A DNA stretch of 30,122 nucleotides, from the NCBI RefSeq assembly GCF_000003605.2, contig NW_003112969.1, positions 259,669 to 289,790 on the forward strand, given 5' to 3'. The notes under the pieces are model-generated. The model did no database searches and was not told the origin of the DNA. It saw only the letters and a list, made by a program, of their open reading frames with translations. Origin of the DNA: Saccoglossus kowalevskii (Eukaryota; Hemichordata; Enteropneusta; Harrimaniidae). Made by a program: the position numbers and the translations under genes. Positions 10,851 to 19,708 of this stretch are shown piece after piece; position 1 is the first letter of the stretch; the number at the start of each line of letters is the position of its first letter.

Positions 10851-13800
10851 TATGCATAACTCGTATTTACATCGCCCAGTAAGATACCTCTTATCATCAA
10901 AACAATTCTGTAAGGTCTTATTTCATTTTATAACAACCAAATTGATTTCCCCAAAACGGCCCGTGCATGTCCGGAAAATGATGATAGACGTAAGAACGGA
11001 ACCCAAACATTAATCGCCATTCGGAATTCCAATCGAAAATGGAAAAAATTTTTAGTCAGTCACTTTGCACTTTGCCTTGAAAGTGGTAATACAGTAACTA
11101 TAAGAGTCACATTACACTTCGTATGACGAAACGGAATTTAGCAGCGCTTATCAGAAAGTCCCATCAATGTGTTTAATTATGATATTTTTTAACATTTTTT
11201 GATAAAAAGCGATATTTTTGACTACGATTATGACTACAACCCACAATCCAATGTTCGACATTGAATATAAGCCTCTGTTCTCATGTTTTTTCATGTAATT
11301 ACCAGCCACAACGCACTTTGTTTCTAGTTTACAGTAACTACCAGTCACATTTTTATGATTTACACCGAAAACAATTTTGTTCGAGAATAGCAGGTACGTA
11401 CTGTCCTTTTCCCCGTACTTTGCAACAATAGGTCGATCGAGTATATTGAGTTCTTACATGCAGAAAAAGTAGTATTTGTCGTCTCTAAAGGAATATTGTT
11501 CACGATTTTCAAGCCTTATAAGGCCATAGAGTTGCATATATATTATTTACTGAATATTTTATTATTACTATAAACACATTGCAAATTGTCTATTGGTGGT
11601 ATAATAATACTGTGATGAAAAGTAGGTATAATGTCCTGTCCGGGGTTTTGTAGCCCTTTTCTGTGTTTGTCAACTTACTTCCACCTCTTCAAATTTTATT
11701 TGGACGTCTTGTCTTATTGATTTGTGTTGTTTTAGACACGACTACCTGTGGCTTTGTTGGAAAATGCTGACCTTTCTGAACTGAATAAGACTGAAAGAGA
11801 GGCATCAAAATATTGTTCTGACTGTCCCACTTCGTGACCTTTTAAATGGTTCAGGAGCTTTCTTGTAACTTGTTTGACCTGGACTGGCTCTTTTTAAAAA
11901 TTATATAAGTAGGTTTACCAATTTAATTAGTCACATGCGATCTAGACTTCATTAGCTTAAATTCATGGAAAATCTGAAAAACCGTATTGGTCATTCCCAT
12001 AACGACCCGATCGCTTGACCCAATAGCATAACATGGTCTACACACCACTCAGAGAGGGAAGAGTGTCATCACTTTTTCAAATTTGGCATTTTCGTCATCA
12101 TGTACATTGAACAAAAACACAAAAAAAACGTGTCAAAATCGCCGATTCCTTCGCAGTTCACAATACTCGTTGGTTCAAAGAACAATGAATTATGGGTAAA
12201 ATATCGTACTGTGTGGGTGTGGTTCAAGCTTATTTGAATCCCAAAACCCAGAGAGCGCTACAGCCTAACATTTGTCTTCGTTAAATATATTTATTATATA
12301 CATATCTATCAAGTAATTTTAATTGCTACTGTTTGAAAATTAGTATATTACGATATTTGGATTCATAACTTTACTGGTATGTTTTAGGGTTTAATATATT
12401 ATTCAACCAATATTCATACATTTTGATAAGTTGATGTGCTCCAGTGACGTATAAAATTATACAACGCAAGTTCGAATAACGATGTCAATTTTGACCTCAA
12501 AAAACGTTGAAAACTGCATTGATTTTAGTCGGTGAAAAATAACACCACACCAAATGTTAGACGGATCATTGCATTTTCTGTTGCCATTCTGCGCAAAACA
12601 TGGTACACTATATGTTTGTTTGTACTGTAGAACACAACACGTGTGTATCATTAGGAAAAAAATAAATAGAAACCGTATCAATCATTTAATGAAACAAGTA
12701 TAGCGTTGAACGACACTTTGTAACTTGTGTTATACTGTTCACCATATACGTCAACCACAATGAAAACAAATAATTGATGTTCAAAAAACAAAGATCATAC
12801 TTCACACCTCTTTAGATCGCTGAATAAATATGTGACATTTATTCTCAAGAAAAGTAACAAGTTAATTTGAAACAATTTCAATGTTGTGAAAATATTCCCG
12901 CTCAGCCGAAAATTTCTGTAATGTTAGGTCACGATAAATATTGTGGCCATTCACGACTGCTGAAATCCGCCTTCTATTTATGGAATGACGTAGCCTGAGA
13001 GAGAAATATATAATTTGGCGTGCAAGAAAATAGTAAATTATCCTTTTCGACTGCAAACATTTTTTGAGTAGCAATTGGTAGCTGCACGCTCAGCCAGATG
13101 GTCATTAAAATAGTTTAATAAGCTTGCTGTAACTGTGTTCCCGTGGCGCTAACAACTCGTGATTCAAATACACTTTCGGCAGTAGAGTTGTCCATGGACT
13201 ATGTATTGCGCTATATATGTATGTAACGTGTTTGAATAAACCGTGTGCTATCTGCAACCAATATGATCGTTTCAGTTTAGGAATAATCAATAATGCAATT
13301 GTATGGTTATAAGCACACTCCTTAAACATTGGTCAAATTAGCAGCTGTTTAATCATTTGTCAGCTCCCGACTGGACACAGTCCAAATGACTCATGGATTG
13401 TCATCGTCCGTCCGTTCATGGACTGATTTCCCCCAAAATTCGTACGTGGTTGATATATGAAGGTATACATATGCCCCAGATTGTTTGTTTTTTACAAATA
13501 CAAACTTAAATGACATTGGTCAAACAAGCAGCAATTCCGTTTTTTTTACACAAATCAGCTTAATCTCAAATTCACAGATGATTGTGTTCTAGAACATCGA
13601 TAAAAGTTGATAATGTCACAACCCATTTCAAGATGGTCGCCTGGTAGCCATTTTGTTTTGAACAAAATCTTCAATGTTTGTCCATTTTGTTTTAGCATAA
13701 CAATGACAACTGGGACGTGTCACATTCTAATAAAAATGGTTGACTGGTAGCCATGTTTTTAAATGCACTAAAATACAATTTTTTAACATGCTCAGTCTTG

Positions 13801-15737
13801 GGCTTATTTGGCTAATTGCCATCATGGTTTTGCATATTTGAATTAAACTTGATCAGTGCACTTGGTCAAACAAGAGCATAGAAATGATGACATATCATTT
13901 ATCATATATTAAACTGCAAATCAATAATGATTTTAAAGTACATTGTCACGAAATTTCATTCATACATATTCTATATTTGTATTTAGAAAATGGCTCGTTA
14001 TCACAATTTATTTGTATTAATACGCGTCTGTAATGCCATCTAAAATAATTCATTTCGGAAAACAATTATTCGAATACTGCCATGTGTAGGGTGATCAACG
14101 AAACTGAGCCGTACATAGCATAATCGGCATATCAGTCAATAACACTGGAGGGGAAAAATAGCGATTACATAGCCACATTATTATATACAAATACAACAAG
14201 ACGTGCAGTCAAACAATCAACCAACGAATTTAAACAAAAGTAGATCCGAGTCAAAAACGTAAAAACAAATTATATCGTCAGTTTGCCTAGTATTTTACAC
14301 ACACACAGCACAGTCGGCCCTTTCACACAGCATAGACTGGAATCAAATGACCAGCAATGACAACGGCAAGTTGTTATGCAAACAAACTGATAAAAATACA
14401 TGCATGCACAATATTTGAATAACTGGGTACATTGAATGAAATACTTTAGGAATAGTTTAGTCTCAATCTACGCGCAATGTCGTGAACACATGTTAAACTA
14501 ATTTCCCCTATTTTCCTTTGTTACTGTATCCAGGGTAACTAAGTGTCACTGACCTATAAGATTAATTTATCTGCTCAACGAAAAATACAAGCACAGTATA
14601 ATAGCATGTTATGCAAAGTTGAACACAAGCAAAATACTCTGAATAAATGTGAATAAAATACTAGTATCTCACTAAAAGAATAATCATTCAACAGTATACT
14701 AAGTCAATCGAACACCCCAATTATAACGGTTCGAGGTATTGATAGTTGTATGGAATTTAGAAGTAGCTAAAAAATCAAACTGCAACACAATTTCTGATGC
14801 ATCGTTACCAATTATGTTAAACGCATCCTAGGAAATCATGAGTCAGTATAAACCATGCTCGTCGTATGTGATTGTTTTTGTTATCGTTGGGGTCAAACTA
14901 CATGAAGCGGGCAACACGTCTTTGTTATTTTGTACAAAGCTCCGTCAAACCAGCTATGTTGATTGGCAATGAGCCACAGTTCTTTGTCACAATTTCCCCT
15001 TATAGTTAATAAATAGTATAGTAGATCAATTGAGGATTTTGATAATCTTCATTTGTATTACTTTTCGTAGGTCAGGATACTGACAATTAAAATTAACGTT
15101 GATCTTGACACCCGAAACGCCACAACCATAAGACGCTACTGTGAATGAACTATTCAATAACTTGAACTTTTAAAAGTGAACTTGCTGATAGAATTACCCT
15201 ATTCTGCAATAAAAATAAGGACAATTACGATTGAGTAAGATGTACACTAAAAACAATCTAATATGATTTTTCATGAAAAGAAAATCCTATAGGAGTTTGT
15301 GAGTCCTATATAATTTTACTTTGCCAGTCCTATATGACTAATGAGTGAATGAAATCATGCTACGGGATTATACTATTATTTTAATACTTTAAACTGCAAG
15401 TCTTATAGTTTTCTAAATGTTTCTATGGATTTCCTATGAATTTTATTGAATGATGTGTATTTTTGTATCATGGTTTGTGTGAATCTAGCCATCTGATTGA
15501 CTAAAGCAAGGTATTATATCTGAACCCCTGCGATCCCTCACGAAACTGAATATTCTGATTGAATTTTCAACTGAATCGAGATCACACAACTGTGAGCACT
15601 GTTCATAGTAATTGCGGGCGTGTGATGAACAGGGATACCTATTTCAAGTACTAAGACGAATTATTATTGCGAAATGTGATAATATATTGCGTATTTTTCG
15701 AGAAAACTCAAGTGACGAACGTACGCGTTTATTGCAG
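10851..15737. other. Long AT-rich intergenic or intronic region
   Basis: No exon with a convincing splice context or conserved peptide was found in nearly 5 kb. Open frames here are short and AT-driven. The only structures seen are the two imperfect palindromes around 13633 and 13736, listed separately, and short A/T runs. Confidence 0.5.
13600..13790. repeat. Two diverged copies of a segment carrying an imperfect palindrome
   Basis: ATGGTCGCCTGGTAGCCAT at 13633-13651 recurs as ATGGTTGACTGGTAGCCAT at 13736-13754, 103 bp further on. Each is close to its own reverse complement at the ends (ATGG...CCAT). The flanks are also similar: TGTCACA upstream and a T-rich run downstream. This suggests an old tandem duplication or two copies of a dispersed repeat. 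Confidence 0.45.
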
Positions 15738-15822
15738 CATATCTTCTGAATCGAACACGTTACGCCATCGATGCGTTCGTCCCTATTACCCACCGGGCCC
15801 GTCGTCTGTTCCGTAAATCGAG
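15738..15822 (+). CDS. Candidate internal exon, plus strand, unidentified
   Basis: The acceptor TTTATTGCAG (ends 15737) and donor CGAG|GTAATT bound 85 bp. Of the three frames only one is open, and it reads YLLNRTRYAIDAFVPITHRA and onward to RRLFRKS, with two bases of a split codon on each side. The segment is conspicuously CpG-rich within AT-rich surroundings, as expected of selected coding DNA or a small CpG island. No partner exon was identified on the plus strand. It could be a chance open frame. The minus strand is also open across most of it. Confidence 0.25.
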
Positions 15823-16687
15823 GTAATTGCAACTAAAACATTGTATTTTTTTTAACAATTTGTGCGTGCAACTAATATATGGTCGGCTAGTTTGGTTGAT
15901 TAAATTCTAAACCCTCTGATTAACAAGTATTTTTGTTCAAATTGTCGTCAACTTATTTTTAACGTTGTGCAATATATTCATGGTAACAGTTTTACATGTA
16001 TGGTGTTTTTTCCTTCCATTGCATCAAACATTACATTAAACGATGTTATACTTTGACGCAACATCTAAATATTATAGGAAAACTTGTTCTTTTATAGCAG
16101 TGCTATCTATATGAAAAAAGTAGGCAAGTTAGGGGAACTTTTGAGAATTCATATAATGTACAACAAAGAGAACGATTGCATAATTTGTGATGCTGGAAAA
16201 CAACATTATGATAATAATTTGGAAGGACAAAACAAAACTGTATTCTCGAATATGCCAATATTGAATGAAATTTTGATAATTACCTCACATTTGATGATAT
16301 CGATCAGTATTAACAACTTGAAAACTGTAATAATAAAATGTCAGTGTTAAATATGTGTCATAAGTTCCCGTTAATTGTAATGTTCAGGTATGCCTAAGAC
16401 ACTAAAATAAAATAACTCAAGTTTTAAAATTACAGCGTTCAGTGGAATTAAAGTGAAATTCTCGCCATTAAATACTATAATGTACTACTACTACTCTATT
16501 TTTGAATTATTGTCGATCTAATCTCTCCCATGTACCAAATTGCATTGACCCCACACACACATATATATATACACACTTATGCACACACGCACCAATGAAC
16601 TTACTACTTCGTGAGTAAAAACATTTAAAATATAACAAGAACTATATTGAAAATTGCGAATTTGAGGTAAAATGATCCACGACTTAC
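15823..16687. other. AT-rich region with a CA/TA microsatellite
   Basis: No gene is supported. A plus-strand frame at 16084-16350 is open for 88 codons but has AT-driven composition and no domain. A mixed (CA)n/(TA)n tract lies at about 16549-16578. On the minus strand this region follows the donor of the multi-membrane exon and should contain its next intron. Confidence 0.4.
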
Positions 16688-16948
16688 CCCAGGAACTAAA
16701 TAGCCAAATACTCCTACCAATGCCGCAGATGGTATAACTATGAAAATTGTCACAATGTTTTTGTTCCTCAAAGTAGTAGTATACAGTATCCATATCATTT
16801 GTACGGTTACTAATATTGCTAGTAGTACCAAAGAAAGAGTAATAGCTGCTTCATAGTTGTACGGGATTAGACATTTGTTAATTCCTACCATAATACCCGA
16901 CGCCATCCATAACACTAAAATGATTAACCCGTATACAACTAAAACTAT
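16688..16948 (-). CDS. Internal exon of an unidentified multi-pass membrane protein
   Basis: The exon is bounded by an acceptor (ACTATTGCAG, ending at 16949) and a consensus donor (GGG|GTAAGT, intron from 16687). It is 261 bp and phase 0 at both ends, giving 87 codons without a stop. The peptide has three hydrophobic segments: about residues 1-24 (IVLVVYGLIILVLW...), 36-58 (AAITLSLVLLAILVTVQMIW) and 66-86 (VTIFIVIPSAALVGVFGYL). Short polar loops separate them, one with GINKCLIPYNYE and one with TTTLRNKN. It therefore belongs to a polytopic membrane protein, but I cannot name the family. It lies on the same strand as the TNF-receptor-like gene, downstream of its last recognised exon. A separate gene is more likely than a shared transcript. 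A (TTA)n microsatellite sits directly before the acceptor and would produce a spurious poly-leucine run if translated. Confidence 0.6.
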
Positions 16949-16953
16949 CTGCA

Positions 16954-16955
<2 letters not shown>

Positions 16956-17014
<59 letters not shown>
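16956..17014. repeat. (AAT)n microsatellite
   Basis: About twenty uninterrupted AAT/TAA triplets lie immediately upstream of the acceptor of the minus-strand membrane exon. On the transcript they form a U-rich (UUA)n tract where a polypyrimidine tract would normally lie, so repeat length could affect splicing. Confidence 0.95.
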
Positions 17015-17016
<2 letters not shown>

Positions 17017-17388
17017 GAACATATATCAACTACGAGCATTAGTCAGTACACGATATGTAATCATATAGATGCCATATGACATTTTAATCTGAGCACTGTT
17101 CCATACAATTACAGATTCGAAATACAACATAATATCATAAAATACTTGCTGTATAACTCTGTACTATGGTATTGGTGATATATGAATTGGGTGCCATAGG
17201 ATGGTACTTGATGGCCAACCAACCTAATCAAATATGCATTTTGCGTTGTGCGGGTGCAGTTATTGGGAAATTAGAATATAATTAGAGTATATATATTAGT
17301 ACCAGATGTTTTAAACGCATTTGCATAGGCCGATACTGTCAAATCTCGTCATCTGTTTTGGGGCGTGTCTGGTCGATGTAAAATTGCT

Positions 17389-17433
17389 TCAGCCATTGGG
17401 TAACGGAATTAACTTGTGTCTGTGTGAAAACCG
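17389..17433 (-). CDS. Speculative terminal exon of the TNF-receptor-like gene
   Basis: A good minus-strand acceptor (TTTCTTTTACCATCATTTTT, then ACAG, ending at 17434) precedes a phase-0 frame of 14 codons, RFSHRHKLIPLPNG, ended by TGA. Phase 0 fits cassette exon 10 (19622-19708). If used, it would close the receptor with a short basic tail of 317 residues in total. There is no independent support: no clear AATAAA follows within the next few hundred bases, and the same segment can also be read from an upstream ATG at 17488. Listed only because the phase and acceptor fit. Confidence 0.15.
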   Translation of the reverse strand, partial: RFSHRHKLIPLPNG

Positions 17434-17556
17434 CTGTAAAAATGATGGTAAAAGAAATTTGCGCGGTTTATGCGCTGCCATTTTCCGAATGATTTGGAGC
17501 AGCAATGGATGCCGACCATTCAATTGATAAAAATCTTGTCCAGAATATTATTTTAA

Positions 17557-17805
17557 TTATTTAAAAAAAGCATGTTTTCGGGAAGGAGAAGTATCGAAGT
17601 GGCGTGGTGAGTAGATTTCCTCCCCAAGACGCCGAGTTGGGCGTCGGTGCCGAGAGGGACGCGGTGAATATGGTGTCACGCGACCAACATAGTAAACCAA
17701 ACTTAGAACTCGCGATACAGGTGCAGACGACCATGGTCGAACAACCATGAAAAATAAATGGCGGGACTTCAGCACAGAAATAAAAGACACGCCCACAGTT
17801 GGCAA
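17557..17805. other. CpG-rich segment, open on both strands
   Basis: This 250-bp block stands out as GC- and CpG-rich in an AT-rich region. The minus strand is open from an ATG near 17749 to a TAA near 17558 (Arg/Pro/Ser-rich). The plus strand is open from 17557 to a TGA near 17748 and contains a GTGAGT donor-like site at about 17608. Neither product is recognisable. It may be a CpG island over a promoter or first exon, or an inserted element. I cannot decide on strand. Confidence 0.25.
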
Positions 17806-18301
17806 CCAATCATTTCGTTATTGGTCATGATGTACCACAGATCATCTCCACGTCCCCTGTAAACACTACACACACGATGTGCTGCCATGTCCAATGGTGA
17901 GATGAGCGGCTTCATATGTGCACAATCAGCGTCAACTTCCTGGGAGAAATACGACGCACTTGCTAAGCGAGTTCGTCTGGTGGCGCCCTACTATTTTATC
18001 AAAAAACAAATATGTTATTATGCTGTTCCCGAATTGGACATTTGTTTATTTGGAGTAATTTTCAATTTTATGCCATAATGTTAATTCGCGGAAATTTAAA
18101 AACACTGATATTGATAATGAATTAAACATTTGCCAAAAAATACTAAATTTGCTATCCCATCGAAGTAATTGAAATCAAGATATTTGTCAATATATTAAGT
18201 TTTGCGTTGCATGCACGCGATTGAAATATCATATAAAATGGGCCCAATATACTAATGTTGTATTTATTTAATTGTAAGAACGAGTGTATATCTCGGAATG
18301 T

Positions 18302-18326
18302 CCACGATGTACTACGGATCATAATC
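18302..18326 (+). repeat. Direct repeat, left copy, flanking the tyrosine-recombinase fragment
   Basis: CCACGATGTACTACGGATCA plus five bases, which recurs in the same orientation at 19558-19582 with two mismatches in 25. The two copies bracket 1231 bp containing the minus-strand recombinase remnant. Confidence 0.6.
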
Positions 18327-18559
18327 ATAGATTTTCTTCTACGTCACACACCGTGTAACCGAGGCGAAGAGGGCGACGCCATCTTTCTTACGATCACTTC
18401 TGGTTTTCACTAAAAACAAGGACTAAGCCAATCGCTACGGAAAGTGGGGTGGTCGGAGAGACCTGGAGTATATGGTGGGGATGAATTATGTGAATAGGCA
18501 AGTTGATAACCTTATGCCTAATTCAATATGTTCAATTCCCAACCATAGACCATAGGTCA

Positions 18560-19500
18560 GTCAAAATGAAATTTTTGAACTGTAGGTCAGACGCCGAGAG
18601 GTGGTGGGTTTCCGAACAAAAACAGAAACACTAAAGGGTGTCCCAGCCCAGGACAATATTCCCTACTTACGACTACCACCTAGTTGAGACCAGTGACAAA
18701 TAGTGTCTTCCCTTGCCAGTGTCGACCCCATAACAAAGCAACTAATAAGGTGACTGGGTCGGTATGCTCGAGGATACTAGACCCAAAACAAGATTATTGG
18801 GTGACTTGCATTTGACTTGCAAGTAAAGAGGCTGACACAGTTCTGCATGAGGGTATAGGTCAAAGGATAGACCTGGACACGTCAAGAGAGTGCTGACGAG
18901 AAAAACTTCTCCACAGAAATCTGTAGCAGTGATTACTCTATTGCCTATGCGGAGGGATCCCTACATTCGTCTGGGCAGGGTCAGAAACCAAAGTCAGACC
19001 CACTACGACAGGTGTCATCCTAAAAGGACCTTCCTCAACAGTTTGGGTCTCTCTTAGGTAATAACTGGTAAAGACGTTTGCGTTCTCCAGAAGCCCGCCC
19101 TCAGTATACGCTCGAAAGAGGCACCTGATGCAAGAGCCAATGAGTTAGCCATCACACAAACCTCATGCACTCGGTGTCTATGTAGACTCTGTGTCAAGGA
19201 TGCCAGATGGTCGTAAACCTCAGGCACTGTTGCTGTGATCCACCTTGAAATGGAAGTCAGGGAGACTGGTCTGGCCTGCTTACCCTGGCCATAACACATA
19301 AACATGTGCATGCTACCGTGACTTGACTTCCTATGGTATGGTATGGTACTCGAGTAACTCAACGCTCGAACTGGGCAAAGAAGCATCTCATCCTGTTCCT
19401 CCGAGCCGGCAATGATGGCCAGTTGGGGGATGGCGATCGGCTGGGATTTGGTTCTTGGCGAGAAACCCAATTTGTGTTTTTAGCTCAGCTTGATTGTCCA
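18560..19500 (-). mobile_element. Tyrosine-recombinase element remnant (DIRS/Crypton-like)
   Basis: The minus strand encodes the C-terminal half of a tyrosine recombinase. GFLAKNQ is legible near 19475 and, after a frameshift, LLCPVRAL near 19360, then VHEVCVMANSLALASGASFE and ILRAGFWRTQTS at 19054-19160. FLxKNQ, LCPVRAL and the HxxR box followed by LAxxxGxxxxxIlraagWkxxxTF are typical of recombinases carried by DIRS-like retroelements and Cryptons. The catalytic HxxR arginine is C here, so the enzyme would be inactive. After the recombinase, 18560-19050 has no frame but contains a CCACCACCTCTCGG block on the minus strand, probably the element's 3' non-coding end. It sits just downstream of cassette exon 10 of the receptor gene and may lie within its next intron. 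Confidence 0.7.
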
Positions 19501-19557
19501 TAAAGATAGCACAACCATCCAATGACAAGGCCCCTAGCTCAGAACAACGCTAGAATG

Positions 19558-19582
19558 CCACGATGTAATACGGATCATCATC
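19558..19582 (+). repeat. Direct repeat, right copy, flanking the tyrosine-recombinase fragment
   Basis: This is the 25-bp partner of 18302-18326 (two mismatches). It lies in the intron after cassette exon 10, close to the point where that intron stops resembling the introns after the other cassette exons. It therefore marks an insertion or rearrangement breakpoint. Confidence 0.6.
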
Positions 19583-19621
19583 GATGACATACAATATAAT
19601 ATCACAAAGAATATTAAATAC

Positions 19622-19708
19622 CACTGTTGAGTCATTGCCTCGCCTATTTCCATCTTGATTGTCAGCATCTGCTTGAGGATTAAGTTGACCATTTTCAGTT
19701 GTATCGTT
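19622..19708 (-). CDS. TNFR-like exon 10: cytoplasmic cassette, copy D
   Basis: Bounded by CAATTGCAG and a GTATTT donor, phase 0 at both ends, 29 codons. It reads NDTTENGQLNPQADADNQDG followed by NRRGNDSTV. It matches exon 8 (19976-20062) at all but a few residues, so the two are close duplicates. Hydrophilic and acidic, with an RR pair; no known motif. Its downstream intron begins like those of the other cassettes and is then interrupted by the recombinase insertion. Confidence 0.75.

Noticed and set aside
13105-13329. Minus-strand 74-residue ORF
   Set aside because: AT-driven composition, no domain, no splice context.
16084-16350. Plus-strand 88-residue ORF with a CIICDAGKQH stretch resembling a zinc ligand set
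   Set aside because: Only one cysteine pair, no further metal ligands, strong AT codon bias and no start ATG at the given 5' end.
16955-17029. Poly-leucine N-terminus of a 134-residue membrane ORF on the minus strand
   Set aside because: The leucines come from translating a (TTA)n microsatellite; a splice acceptor directly after it marks the true exon start at 16948.
16857-17042. Plus-strand ORF with a poly-asparagine run
   Set aside because: It is the AAT microsatellite read in frame, overlapping a much better minus-strand exon.
17415-17488. Minus-strand ATGGCAGCG start as the first exon of the membrane-protein gene
   Set aside because: The frame runs into a stop at 17389 and no convincing donor precedes it; phase with 16948 could not be established.
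18344-18382. Minus-strand ATGGCGTCGCC first exon with a GTGTGT donor
   Set aside because: The start context (AAGATGGCG) is attractive, but the donor is weak, no partner exon in phase was found and the peptide is only a dozen residues.
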